Shown: positions 34,184-46,042 of the stretch, piece by piece
Position numbering within the stretch: the stretch's first letter is position 1
Layout: every line of letters starts with the position of its first letter
NCBI GenBank assembly: GCA_963576785.1
Contig: OY756141.1
Coordinates: forward strand, 2,976,001 to 3,040,000
Direction: 5' to 3'
Source: Chlorophyllum brunneum
Lineage: Eukaryota > Basidiomycota > Agaricomycetes > Agaricales > Agaricaceae
Length of the DNA stretch: 64,000 bases
The notes under the pieces: model-generated
The model's database searches: none
What the model was told of the DNA's origin: nothing
Seen by the model: the letters and a program-made list of their open reading frames with translations, nothing else
Made by a program: the position numbers and the translations under genes

Positions 34184-35504
34184 TGTTGCAGAAAATATAG
34201 GAAGAGAACTGGACCTGAGAACTAGGCGGGAGAGTTGGGCGAGCTGCGTTAGTACACTCGGTGCTTATGTATGTTTTCGACTCATGTGTTGCCCTTGAAC
34301 CGTTTGGGGCGAGGGAAAAGTCCGGGCCATATGTATATACCTGACAGATCGAACCAAACCATTGCCGAAGTGTACACGCAGCCAAACGCCGCGAATCTCA
34401 TTCGTTGACTACGTCACAAGCTCGGCAGAGACTTGCTGATCCGAAAATTGCAAAAGCCTCTTTGATGCTGTGATATATATATAGTCTGCCCTGGTGGAAA
34501 TATCATTATCGGGGATCCTGCGAACCGAATAGTTCTGGCGTGAAGTTCGCTTGGCCAATTCCTCATTTCAAGCCGGCCCTCACCACAAGGACACTGGCCA
34601 TATTTTCGTCGTCACCGGTGACTTCCATGATCGCGGCCCACCTTCCCCCCTCCTCAATGCCCGCGTGCAAACCGCTATGTCCCAAAAACGTAGAAATGCG
34701 CCCACACAATCGGGTAGGTGGCGTGATGGAGGAGGCGAACCGATGTTAGATAGTCCGAAGGAAATGGATGCATAGCACTGGTTGTGAGGCCGGACGTGCT
34801 GACGACGCAGTACACCCGATCTGGGTAGGGCCAATGCCACTGACGGAGCTAGGAAGAGAGAGAGGTCCGGTGGCTTGGTGTAAGTTCAAATCAACGAGAT
34901 TTTGACATAAACAGAATGGTGAGGGGTATAAAGGGTAGAGTAGGTTTTGACCATACCGAGGAATATGGTAGAGGGTTTTCGCTGTAGTGTCTGGTTTTGG
35001 TTTATGGGGCGCATTCGGCGTATTGGACCCACCTGCTTCAAATGGGAGGCATTGATACCCTGAAAAATAGCGCAACAGGAAGGCTAGTTCCATAGGTTTG
35101 TGTTCAAACGGTCTGAAAAGCGGATCCATATCAGAGGCAGCCACCGGGCAGAGGTCTAGCCGAGGTGCTTCTGACAGCATGACCGTTGAGGTATGCAGAG
35201 AGCCTCAGTAGAGTCTACTAGCAAGAGTCAAGGGCCAGCAAGTGGAGGCGCATGCCCTGGCCTCTTATTTGCACGAATGGTTTTTGACCAGATGCGGTGG
35301 CTGTGGAAAAACGTAACTGATAAGATAAGATTTTCACTGGCTACATCATAATCATCATCTGGCTTGTTTGTGCTGCCCAACGACCATCGACTTGTACCCT
35401 CTGGACCCTTTTTTATCTATGTGAGTCAGTATTACGTGTCAGAGAAGGCAGGCTGATTAATCATCTTACTACTCCTCCATTGCAAAAATCACTCCACCAC
35501 AGAC
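34184..35504. other. Intergenic, 1.3 kb between divergent genes
   Basis: It separates the SDR start (minus) from the CCDC124-like start (plus). A 144-codon ATG frame on the minus strand at 34746-35180 lacks a motif and is Pro-rich; I do not call it. Promoters of both neighbours must lie here. Confidence 0.4.
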
Positions 35505-36586
35505 ATGGCACCAGGTAAAGGTACCAATACCAAGAAAGAGGCTGGAAGAGCGAGAAAGGCAGAAAATGAAGCTAAGAAACGGGAGGCCGTAGCAGCAGAG
35601 AAGGTATCTTGACTACAGACTCATAACAGTATCTTAACCACTAAACGCAACTTCAGGAACGTAAAGAAGCCGAAACTTGGGTGGATAAAGATGTGAAGGG
35701 CGGGAAGTCCGCTAAAGAAGCTAAAGAAGAGAAACGCAAAGCGGATCTCGCACGAAAATCCGAGAATGCGAAATTACTGGCGGAAGAAGAGACCAACGTG
35801 AAACCAACAGTCAAGGCCGCGCCGAAGGCAGGTCAAAAGAAGAAAGCCGAGGCTAGGCCTGCTGGTCCTGGCGCTATCGCTGCTGGAGGTGGATTATCTC
35901 AGATTAGCAGTCCGAGCAGCGGTAAGGGGAAGGATAAAGAGGAGGGACTCGAAAGTTTCACCGCGACGGGCATTGATAATGCGCTGGAGTTGCTGGATGT
36001 CGTTACAGCAAAGATGGATAAGGCTAGTCTTGGACAACAGGCCGCTGGATTAGAGAAACACCCAGAGGTAGGTTTCAAGGTCACTCCTGCCCGGCGGAAT
36101 AGAACTGATATCGACCGCGCTTCTAACAGCGTCGATTCAAAGTGCGCATATGCTGTGAACCTCGGTTTTAGGAATCTGTTTAACACTCTACCTGCAGGCA
36201 GCCTTCGACGCTTATCAAGACCGCGAACTGCCCAAGATCAAGGAAGACGTGAGTCTACACTACCCCAATGCGGCTATGTGGCTAAAAAAACAAAACAGCA
36301 TCCAGGGCTGCGCCTGCAGCAGTACAAAGTGCGTCACAGCAAATTTACGTATCCTTGACTTTCGGCCTGACAACATCGGATCACAGGAACTACTCTATAA
36401 GCAGTTCCAGAAGTCTCCCGAGAATCCGTAAGGACCTGGCTTTAAGCGTCTAACAGTGCTGCCATTGATACTTTTGCGAACAGGTTCAACCAAACGACAG
36501 TCGCCTATGACGCTAACAAGGAAGAGAGGCTCGAAGCGCTCAGTCGCAGACGGGCAGAGGTTGAAGAACGCTTGCGCGACAAATGA
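35505..36586 (+). CDS. CCDC124: CCDC124/Lso2-family ribosome-associated coiled-coil protein
   Basis: Seven exons: 35505-35603, 35657-36067, 36130-36141 (12 nt), 36198-36248, 36299-36328, 36387-36427, 36484-36586; 248 aa. Members bind ribosomes, including the hibernating state, contacting the intersubunit region (known for CCDC124 and yeast Lso2). The N-terminal half is a highly charged Lys/Glu/Ala coiled coil (MAPGKGTNTKKEAG, KEAKEEKRKADLARK). The conserved C-terminal domain has EKHPERRFKAAFDAYQDREL, then HPGLRLQQYKELLYKQFQ and KSPENPFNQ. The residues RRFK come entirely from the 12-nt exon 3; skipping it would keep the frame but delete them. Ends in a helix, SRRRAEVEERLRDK. Confidence 0.92.
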
Positions 36587-37109
36587 GCTACGGTAGGAGT
36601 CGCGGCTTCATTACGATGGTAATGGTCTCTTCGACGTTGTCTGCACAACTATCGTTCGACTCTCTCAATGACATCGCCTAATACCTACCTCCCAATTGTG
36701 TGTTGATGCTCCGGATATTCTGTGGAGATGCTATGTACAGCATCGGGATAATTCCCGATTCGCTTGTTTAGTATTGTAGTCAGACGATTTCAGTAGCCTT
36801 TAAACCTGCGTGTGGCTCTGGCGTGACATCTCCAAAGCGGAATTGTATCTGAATAAGCATGCTGCGCCTGCGACTGTTCCTCAGGCGGTGATATTAGGCC
36901 ACGGATAGGTTTTATTGCGGGGAACCTGTGCTACGAGGCACCTCGGGCTTCGGCAGTGGGCCTGTACAGCACCAGCAAAGCCAGCAGCACGCTGCGCCAA
37001 ATGCACAGGTTATATTATGTAATCCCACCAATAAAACGACAACGAATTTTCTGTGGCACCCCACCGAATTCCTCCGCTTCCCTTCATCTTCTCTACCAAG
37101 TTGAACTAA
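36587..37109. other. Intergenic, no gene seen
   Basis: The 523 bp between the CCDC124-like stop and the calcipressin start hold no supported gene. Confidence 0.45.
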
Positions 37110-37911
37110 ATGTCTCCATCATCTGTTACACTTAGCTGTGGAAACAGTCCTGTTGCGTCTCCTAGAGCGCAATCACCCGAAATCATCCGCACCAACACAC
37201 TCGCTGTGACATCGTTACCAAAATCGTTTTTCGAACCTGTAATTCTGGAGCTTTTGCGTGCCCATTTTTCGTCCTTTGGGGCGATAAACCAATGGGTGCC
37301 TTTACCCGGATTCGCGAGGATCATTATTGTGTACGAGGAGGATGATCATGCAGAGACGGCGAAACTTCGTTCAGATCCTATCATTCTTTCTGCAACAAAG
37401 GAGAGGTGTGTAAAATTTTAGCTTAAGTATCTTCAACAATTTACATGAACATTCCAGATCCGAAGAACTCATTCTAAGAGTATATCGCGCCGATCCAAAC
37501 CCCCTACTCTCGCGTAACCAAGATGACTCAACAATCCCTTCCCAAAACTACCTCCAACCACCAGTATCCGACAAAAACTTCCTCATCTCACCTCCAGGAT
37601 CTCCACCCGTCGGCTGGGAACCCATCCGAGAGGATCCACCTAATGCTTCACCCTTGGCTGACGATCTCATTGAGGCTTTGCGGAGACTACAGGTGCAGCA
37701 ACAACGGCGCAAGTCGAGTTTTGAAGTACTGCTAGAACCAGATGATGCATCTGGTGTTGGAGTGTATGTTGAGGATTGCGACTTTGCTGAGGGATCTGGA
37801 GGAGAGGATGTGAGGGAGGAAGAATGGGTGTATGGTATCACGGCTCCTGCGAGGACAAAGTGGACACCGTTGCCGACAGCTATGCCGCCCATGAGGCCGA
37901 TCTCGGCTTAG
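37110..37911 (+). CDS. RCN1: Calcipressin (regulator of calcineurin, RCAN family)
   Basis: Two exons, 37110-37405 and 37458-37911; 249 aa. Binds and modulates the Ca2+/calmodulin-dependent phosphatase calcineurin in the cytosol. The N-terminal half is an RRM-like fold (TNTLAVTSLPKSFFEPVILE, then HFSSFGAINQWVPL and ARIIIVYEEDDHAE). The hallmark Ser-Pro motif is present as FLISPPGSPPVGWEP, including the two serines usually phosphorylated. The C-terminus is acidic and ends in a PxIxIT-like basic/Pro segment (TAPARTKWTPLPTAMPPM). Fungal RCN genes are often calcineurin-responsive; I saw no clear CDRE upstream. Confidence 0.92.
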
Positions 37912-38026
37912 ACTCGACATCCTCTTGTATTGTGCGATCCCTTTATATATTTCCTTGCACCAGTCATTTCGTCTTTGTGTTTGGTGAGTTGTTGTTCTTA
38001 TTTTATGATCCCCATCTTCCTTTCGG

Positions 38027-38352
38027 ATGAAAATAACTTCAGACCTGTTCTGAGCCCTCGGGGCACGGTGGAAAACTTTATATTGCCTATTATCACTGAC
38101 TCTTTCTCCCTTCACACTCGCGCTGAATGACGCCATACTAACCTACTGTCTTCCAGATAAATTTTTCGACTCTTTCGTTGTCTCAACCGCTATGCATTCG
38201 ATGGATTTACAGTGTACTTTTAGTCATCGTAAGTTTCTATTCCTTATATCCCCTTCCCTCTTCGTATGAGAGAGACGACATAAGATGAATATCTATCAGA
38301 CCTGTTCTGATCCTTTGTGGAGACAACTTTAGATTGCCTATTATTTTCTGAC
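38027..38352. repeat. Two imperfect direct repeats of about 75-80 bp, offset near 257 bp
   Basis: Both copies (about 38027-38105 and 38284-38352) share a GATGAA start, the 14-mer CAGACCTGTTCTGA, and ACTTTA-ATTGCCTATTA followed by CTGAC. They diverge elsewhere. They lie in the 3' flank of calcipressin, within the 783-bp gene-free interval 37912-38694. Confidence 0.55.
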
Positions 38353-38694
38353 CTTCGCCATCTTTATTTTGCCTGAACTTTGCGCTGACTTAGTTTCTTA
38401 CAGGTTATTTGCATTACATGATACCTACCCCTCATTAATATCCTCATACACTCTCCCCAGTCGAGTATATATTGCCCATCATAGATATAAACGGACTTCT
38501 GAAATTGGACTTGATATTGTAATAAACGCACAGTTGATCATGTACATAGCCTTTCGGTGAATTCCCAAGACTTTTATCATAGATACCTATGTCCTTGCGA
38601 ATTCGACGATCTCGGGGGCTTGAGTGGCATATTTCTGTATCGGATGGAGTTTTGCGAGGTAAGGCTATGATCCCGCGGACAAACCTGCTGCTGT

Positions 38695-39659
38695 ATGTCT
38701 CAGAATGACATCACCTTCTCCACTCCCTCCACTCCTATTTGCCTTTTGCCTCACGTCCTCTACAACCTGATTCCCTCCAAAATAGCTTTTGTCACAACGC
38801 CCACAGCCCAGACAGTCGCCATCATGTCCGTCGACTCCCGTTCATGTTACACTGAAAGTTATGCAATTTTCATCGAGCCTATCCGGGCACCTTCACCCTT
38901 CGCACGTACATTCAGCATTGACAAGTCCAATCGCCCACTTTCGAGATCTGTCTTGTCGGCATTTGGATGTGGGCTAGGTGCGGGGTTGGTTGGTATCACT
39001 GCGTAGGTGGCTATATGCGGGCCTACATATTGTTTAATGACGTTCTATTCCTGGTATTGGCATGTAGGATGAGTATCACGCAGACCATTGAACAGCATTT
39101 TACTGGTCGGCCTGCCATCCGTGTGCCAGGCGAATCAATCATGCGATTCTTCCGGCAATGTTTCATTTTGGCGAAGAACAGCTCGCGCAACGGTACCAGC
39201 TCCCCTAGTTCTTCCTCTGGAAAAGAAGCTGAAGGTAAAGGTAAAGACAAGGAACACTCTCCAATGTCTGAAACCGAAGACGATTCCGAACCATCCAACC
39301 TTACCGAATCACCGACTGGCGAGGAACAAAGTGCCTGCGTTAATGCGATGACAAAATGGGGCGCATATTTTGGCCAGGGCGCGTTGTTTGGAGGTCTTCG
39401 AGGCGTGTTGAGCTATTATGGTGTGAGAGGCTTTATGACGGATTTGGTGTTTATGGGCTTGACATCCTCGGGGGATTGTTCGTTCTGGAGGGAAATAACC
39501 GAGAATGTGCCTTTGTGAGTCTCAACGTATTCTTTAATGTGGAAGAGAGCTGATGGGTTGAGTAGGACACAGTCTGTATTGAACTCGTTGCCCGAGATCA
39601 TTCATCAGATGGTTTTCGCTTTCGTGACGGGGTTCTTCTCCGACCATTGGGTGAATTGA
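38695..39659 (+). CDS. Conserved-looking predicted membrane protein, function unknown
   Basis: Three exons, 38695-39002, 39068-39514, 39566-39659; 282 aa. I do not recognise a family. Hydrophobic, Gly-rich segments are seen at SVLSAFGCGLGAGLVGITA (interrupted by intron 1), YFGQGALFGGLRGVLSYYG, and MVFAFVTGFFSDHWVN at the C-terminus, suggesting several short membrane helices. A charged Ser-rich loop (SSGKEAEGKGKDKEHSP) separates them. A second in-frame ATG at 38824 (MSVDSRSCYT) is a plausible alternative start and would remove 43 residues of weak character. The splices keep the frame and join hydrophobic regions smoothly, which supports a real gene. Confidence 0.65.
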
Positions 39660-41007
39660 ACGAAAGACCTTTGTATCAATAGAATAACATGAACAGAAGC
39701 ACGGAAGTTTCATAAGCGAATATAATTTTGGTGGCGATCCCTGTTCCTTGTGTTGTTTAGATTCTTCCGACGGTTCAGAAACAATTTAAGTGGCTGGGAC
39801 AATGTGTTCCAAGGGTGTAGTCTGCCGCTATCATGCGGGAGAACTGGCTGGTACGTCAATGCCTGATTTCCAGCCTAAGCGGGGTGAAAGATGAAAGCGT
39901 TGGGGTGGGAACACTTCATTGAGACTGCTGGCGACTTTCAATCCCGGGCAGGCTAAATATTCATCATAATGTAGTACCTATTTTCTTCAAAGGCGGGTTT
40001 CTGATGTGTTACCAGATGGTGGTGGAGGAATCGTTGGTAGCCGAGTCATCGAACACTGAAGACACTTTTAAAGCTACGGCGTATATCGTACTGCTCCAAC
40101 ACCGCATAGGTGAATGATTGAAGGATTGCAGAGGAAGGGTGCATTACGATAAGGACCCCTCGATATGCTATTTTTATAAGGATACTGCGGATGTCCATGA
40201 ATAACTGCTGGATGGTTCTTATCGATGTACAATGAACTAGGTATAATACAAGGGTTGAACAGGATGTTCGCAAGCCCTATCATAATCGGAACTCCCATTA
40301 CGTGACAGTTTAAGCGGTTAAAATCTGTTTAGGAGGTGGATACGATGTGTGAATGTACTGCTTCTGCAGTGCGTGCAGGCTGATGAGACATGCAATGGGC
40401 TGGTTGTCGATTGGTTCTGACATATGTAGTTCTGTGTTGTTGGTAGTACATACATTTGGCAAGCAGCCGGTTTTGGTACTTCAGCAGATGAACCTATTCA
40501 TTGTACTCCATTTCTCCATTTTCTCGACTCGTGTAAGCAGCGCCCTCCAAGATTAAGCCGGCCACTCTGGGAACGCACCAAAAGGAGCATTCCACCTGCC
40601 ATATCAAGGTTAGATGAGGGTTGTACAAAACGTGATCACGTGATAAAACTGTTGTTCAATGGACAATGGTCGGGACGGGGTTTATGTACGGCAGACAATT
40701 AACGGCACGAGTATGGAACAATGGTTTGGAATGGTTTCCGTTGCTGCCAGGACTACCGGGATTGGGTCCCGTTGCATTGCTTCGTTTTATAAACCTTGCT
40801 TGCGGTTATTCTTGATCCCCTTACCCACTGACAACTAGTGTGTTGTGTGGACCCCCTCGCTCGACCACTATCTTACGGCTTGATTCTCTTCGACTCCTTG
40901 ACGAAGAGACAGTTTCTGAAGACGGCTTTGTCTTCCATTCGTTTTTGATCTGGATTATTAGACAGATTTGGACTTTGGCGTTTTCTTTTTCTCTCTTTCT
41001 TTCGTGC
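39660..41007. other. Intergenic, 1.35 kb, no gene identified
   Basis: Scattered stops in all frames; short frames on the minus strand near 40050-40300 lack motifs. The right end includes the promoter of the Cys-rich surface protein, with pyrimidine-rich tracts just before its ATG. Confidence 0.4.
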
Positions 41008-43942
41008 ATGATTTCAACGATGTTTTCTATTCTATCAATGGCTCTCTTTATTAATCTTGCTGGTGAGTGCCTTTTGTATTTCACTGCGAGGCTTGCTGAA
41101 GGACGGTGTAGCTGCGCAGTCTGGTTCTATGGCTGTTGTATGTGTTGCTGGACAATGCGTCCAAGGCATCTCTAATACTACGCGTACGTCTCTTCAATGA
41201 ATATGACTAACTCATTTTTAATTCCTATATAGTTGGTGCAACGTTGAATGCTCCTCATGCCCCGACAAGTCTCCACCTCCTCCCAGGGAGTTATACATCC
41301 ACAACAAATCCCCAACTCCTTCACAATGTCCTAACATCATCCGGTGCTTCACTCACACCCTTTCCTGGCTTCGAGAATGCCTCTCAGTTAACCAACCTCC
41401 CACTGAATTTGGACCTGTCACCCGGATTGACTGTATACGATGGCCTACTCTATTCGGGTCAAGCATCCTACTCTGGATTTCCCGAAACACCCCCATCGAA
41501 TGGAGATGGTGACCAAAAGTCAGCAACTCAGCTGACAGTTGGTTCTTTTGCGCTTTCGGACAACGTGTATATTATGGTTGGTGGATCGAAGGGTGGTGAT
41601 GATCGGGTTGTGGTTTGGGATTCCGTTCCGGATATTAGGCAGCTACCTTTTTCGTCCTCTTCTTCGACCAACTCAACGACCATCAACCTCTTGGACATTC
41701 GCTCGACGACATGTAACCCTGAGTGTTCTGGCAACAGTATCTGTTCACCGACAACAGCTCAGTGTATTTGTGCACCAGGTTTCACAGGTTCGTCATGCGA
41801 GACTTGTGCTCCTGGATTCTTTGGAACGAAGTGTCAAGCGTGTCCTGGTGGTTGTGACCAGTGCGATGAAGGTATTCAAGGGAGTGGTATATGCTTGAAG
41901 AAGACTATTACTGGAAAACCTGAGGAATGTGGATGTGTGAATGGACGATGCGGGGATAATGGGCAATGTACTTGTAATGCGGGATGGAAAGATGATGATG
42001 ATGATGGGAAGAAATGTTCGAAGTGTCAGGATGGGTTTTATTTGACTTCGAGTGGTGAATGTCAAGGTGAGTCTGGATTGTTGTTCAGCCTGTTTTGTGC
42101 ATGCTGAAATTTCGTTTGTAGTGTGCCAGACTGGTTGCTCGCAGTGCGCAGATACGACTGGTTCTTGTGTTCAGTGCAAACAAGGACTCTCCATCAACCT
42201 TGTGGACAACAGCAGTTGTCGTATTGTACAGGACCCTAACCTGCCAAATTGCCCGGACGGAACCTTTAGAAATGGTACTACTTGTACACCTTGCTCGAAG
42301 GTCTGTGGGGAGTGTACTGGACCTACGTCGAATGATTGCGTGAGTTGTGTTTCTCAAAGGTATATGTTTAATGGAAATTGTGTTGGTGCGAATGGAAACG
42401 GGTCTTGTGAAGGGACTACTGGGATGATTGCGAACAACATCAAGGGCGAGTGTGATGGTAAGTTGTATTCGGTTCGTCAGGACGTTCTTTTACTGATGGT
42501 TGATGTTTCCTTAGCTTGCCCTTCGAAGTGTACTTCCTGCCAAATTCCGGGCTTTAACATCTCTTCAATCGTCGAACAGCCGCAGTGTACAGGGTGTCTA
42601 CCTGGCTTCGTTCTCTCTCAAGGAAAGTGTATAGAGAGTTGCCCGGCTGGGACTTTTTTGTCTCCTCAGGATAACCTGAATTGTATTCGTACGTGGCTAC
42701 TCATGATCACTTTATTATACCAGCTTACCTGAGCACATCATAGCCTGCGATTCTTCATGCAGCACCTGCATCGACTCTGCTGATTTCTGCCTTACTTGTA
42801 GTGCATCCGGTCAACTCAGTTTCGGCGGCAAATGTGTCTCCTCTTGCCCTTCCAACGCGTTCACCTCCAATTCGTCATCTTGTGCAACATGCCACGGTGA
42901 TTGTGCATCCTGTTCTGGTTCGCAGTTCAGCCAATGCACATCATGTCCGCCCAGCAGACCTGTGCTCAAGAACGGGAGATGTCTACCTACGTGCGCCAAG
43001 GGGGAATTCTTCGACCAGAATTCGAGCGGCTGCAAGAGCTGCGATGGTAGTTGCGCTACCTGCTCTGCGTCGGGCAAGGACGAGTGCTTGAGTTGTACCG
43101 GGGGCCAAGTATTGCGTCAGGGAAAGTGCGTGAAGAGTGATGGAGGATGCGAGACGTTGAAAGGTCTAGGAGTGTGTTTGCAAGAACTGGTGATTCAACC
43201 GAACTCGACGACTGGACCGGATGGACCTGCACCGAGTATCACTGGGATTGCAGACCCGACGACAATCAAAGTCGAGAATAAGTTGCAGTGGTGGCAAATT
43301 CTGTTGATGGTCTTGGGTGTACTGTTTTGCTTGCTTATCGTGGTCATTCTATGGCGCAGGCACGCGAAGAGGAAGAGATTGGAGAGGACGAGAGCTTGGG
43401 CCACAGAGAGGGGCGTTCTTGGAAAAGGACCGTGGTGGAAACGGATGTTTGCACGCAAGGACCGCAGTTGGCACCATGGAAGGATGGAAAAAGAAGAGAG
43501 GTTGCCGAGATACAGGGATGAAGTGATATCGGAACACCCGGAATCGACAGTAGACGGGTTCATCGACGGGTATGCTGATGAACGTTCCAGTTGGGAGTAC
43601 AAATCGAGTGTGGCGAGTCGATCATTATTTTCCGAGATAACAGGAGAGCGGAGGAAGGCTCCGGAGGCACGCGTCCCTGTCAGGGAACAGTCGATGTCTG
43701 TGAGAAGTTTACGCACAACACGATCCACCGGTGCGAAGAGTGCGACGACGAAGAGGTCGGAGAAGAAATTAGTCGATCCCGAGACGGAGGCAGAGAGATA
43801 TGCAAGGAGTGTACGTGAAGAACGTACGGGGCCCGCAGAGGGGAATAAGGAACATCCAGGTGCAGCACCGTTCCTTGCCACGGAGGCTTTCTGGATGGAG
43901 CCCACAGGAAATGGCCAGTCGAGGAACCCCTTCCGGAAATGA
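41008..43942 (+). CDS. Cys-rich (EGF/furin-like) single-pass surface protein
   Basis: Six exons: 41008-41062, 41112-41183, 41233-42066, 42122-42457, 42515-42688, 42744-43942; 889 aa. Signal peptide (FSILSMALFINLAAAQ) split by intron 1. An N-terminal beta-rich domain of about 150 residues precedes an EGF-like unit (CNPECSGNSICS to CICAPGFTGSSCE). About ten Cys-rich modules of the growth-factor-receptor/furin-like type follow (CxxC...C patterns such as CQTGCSQCADTTGSC). One transmembrane helix (WWQILLMVLGVLFCLLIVVI) is followed by WRRHAKRKR and a cytosolic tail of about 200 charged residues. It has the layout of a receptor or adhesion protein, but no kinase domain. Introns lie between Cys-rich modules, all in phase 1. 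Many NxT/S sites. Ligand unknown. Confidence 0.88.
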
Positions 43943-44139
43943 TGTCGGGCCGGTTACCCTGCATAGATCACGTGTGACATAAAGCAGAGTGTCGTAATTA
44001 ATTATATATTTGATTCTGAGCATGCTCCTTGGATTCCCCGCCAGCTGCTCGGCTACTCTCTTTCCTCCCTGCCCTTTCATTTCCACCTTCCCTGTCCTCC
44101 TTCCCCTCCCCTGGCATTCTCTCCAGTTCTTTTTGGGCT

Positions 44140-46042
44140 ATGATTGTCGGACGTGCTGTTGCCCCTGCCTCGGCGAGTTGGGCTTACTCTGAGGAAATAC
44201 CAGGCTCGAGGTGTGGGCCTGAAGATGGTCCTTGGCCTCGCCAGTATCAGGTCCTTTCAGAGAAAGACGTCTGGCGTGAACTCAAGGAATTGGCGAAACC
44301 TCACTCGGTTGTGTTTGATAAGGAAAGAGGCTACCGTGCCGACTCAATCAACTTCCAACCATCCCCGAATACGAGGACGCAGGATAGATACGTGGTTACA
44401 GAGCTCAATATCCGTGGTCAAAAGTGGACCCTGACTGGTGTATTTGATGGTACGCGCTGCGTTTAATCCTCGATGGGCCTGTTGACGTTGCTGAACATTC
44501 GTTTTCCTAGGTCACTTGGGCGATGTTACCGTTGAACACGTCGCTTACCATCTACCTATCATCGTGCAGGAGTTCTTACAAGCTGCCCTGGATAAAGATC
44601 CCGAGCGCAAGTTGACACCCGAGTACATCGGTGACCTTTTCTCGCAGTCGATACTCGCATTCGACGACGCCATTGCACATGATGTGTTGGATCTCTTTGG
44701 TGGGACAATTGAACAGTTGGAGAAATACTCCGATGCTCAGATTAAGAGTATTATCAATGACCAACATTTGGGTGGTGCCAACTGGCGGAAAGCACGACTA
44801 TGCATGTATGGGACTACAGCACTCGTCGCTCTCGTTGATCCGGACCATGTCAATCTCTGGGTGGCGAACCTGGGGGACTGTCAAGCGGGTACGTGGGTTA
44901 CGTCGGGTTCCTTCTCACAGATTCACTACCGCTACTGATATCGGTTTCCTGCGAACAGTGTTGATAACCCCGGACGATGAGGGTGTGAAAGATTGGCAAA
45001 TCGATGTGTTGACGAATGCACACAACGGCGATAACGATGCTGAAATTGAACGGATACGCGCGGAGCATCCTGACGAGGCGGAATGTATTTTCAATCGTCG
45101 TGTGCTTGGTGCTCTGGCCCCTACTCGTTGTGAGTACTACGCTTATCTCCTACATTTGGATGCTTCTTCCCTCCTCCTCTACCGTGACCTGGTGTCCCCG
45201 GATGTCGATTGGCTGGGTCGCTTGTGATTTGACCTGTCCCAGCTGATTGGGTTACACTAAATTCATCATCCATCAGTCCATCACAAACCCCGCATTGCAT
45301 CATACTTCTTGGCCCTAAATTTAACTCACGCTGCGCTCATTTCTTATTGGCTTTTTGGCGCGCGCGACGTCGGGTTGTGGTTCTTCCCATTTCTAGGATG
45401 TGGCTGTTCACTCGAATCGTGGAGTTGACTTCGTGCTGTCCTGCTTCCACAGGTCTAGGAGACATTCCGTTCAAACAGCCACCGGCATTTACAAGGAGGG
45501 TGCTATATAATCTATTACCGGGATTCCATAATACGTCGCCTTGGGAAGAGTTCTTGAAGCGAAATAAAACGCCACCTTATATCACTGCGAAGCCAGAAGT
45601 TACACATCGGAAACTACGTCGGGCACCTACCGATCCACCTCCACCCCCCCAACTGACCTTTACACCCCCTTCGACGGACAGCCTGGCGAAGTATACGTAT
45701 AGGCCGGGTGAAGTTGAACCGGAAGGGCACACTGTACACAGGCCGACGTTTCTTGTCCTCGCCTCAGATGGCTTCTCGGATTTGTGCTCAGGAGAAGGCC
45801 AGATGAGGATTTTAGAATCTTGGGCGAGGGGTATGATGGAACTCTGGTCTCTTGGTGAGGTCGGAGAGGGCGGCAAGGGCGGGAGTGGGAGTCAGGATGA
45901 TGTAAGAGGGAGTGGGAATATGGCTTTGAGGCTTTTGAGGAGAAGTGTGGGTGATGATAGGTTCAGTGTGAGTAAGGTGTTGACGTTGGATATGGATGAG
46001 GCATGGATTGATGACACGGCTGTGGTTGTTGTGACTGTCTGA
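44140..46042 (+). CDS. PP2C-type protein phosphatase (PDH phosphatase-like)
   Basis: Four exons: 44140-44449, 44511-44888, 44959-45129, 45453-46042; 482 aa. A Mg/Mn-dependent Ser/Thr phosphatase. Metal-binding motifs: GVFDGHLGD (Asp pair, across intron 1), NLGDCQAVL, FLVLASDGFSDL and WIDDTAVVVV. RRVLGALAPTRCLGDIPFK is assembled only after removing a 323-nt intron, far longer than others in this window. The large inserts and the RKL/Pro-rich segment resemble pyruvate-dehydrogenase phosphatases (mitochondrial); the N-terminus is small, polar and Ala-rich but not a clear presequence, so location is uncertain. Start is the ATG at 44140; no in-frame upstream ATG with better context is seen. Confidence 0.88.

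Noticed and set aside
34746..35180. 144-codon minus-strand ATG frame
   Set aside because: No motif, no splice context and located in a promoter interval; could be real but unsupported.
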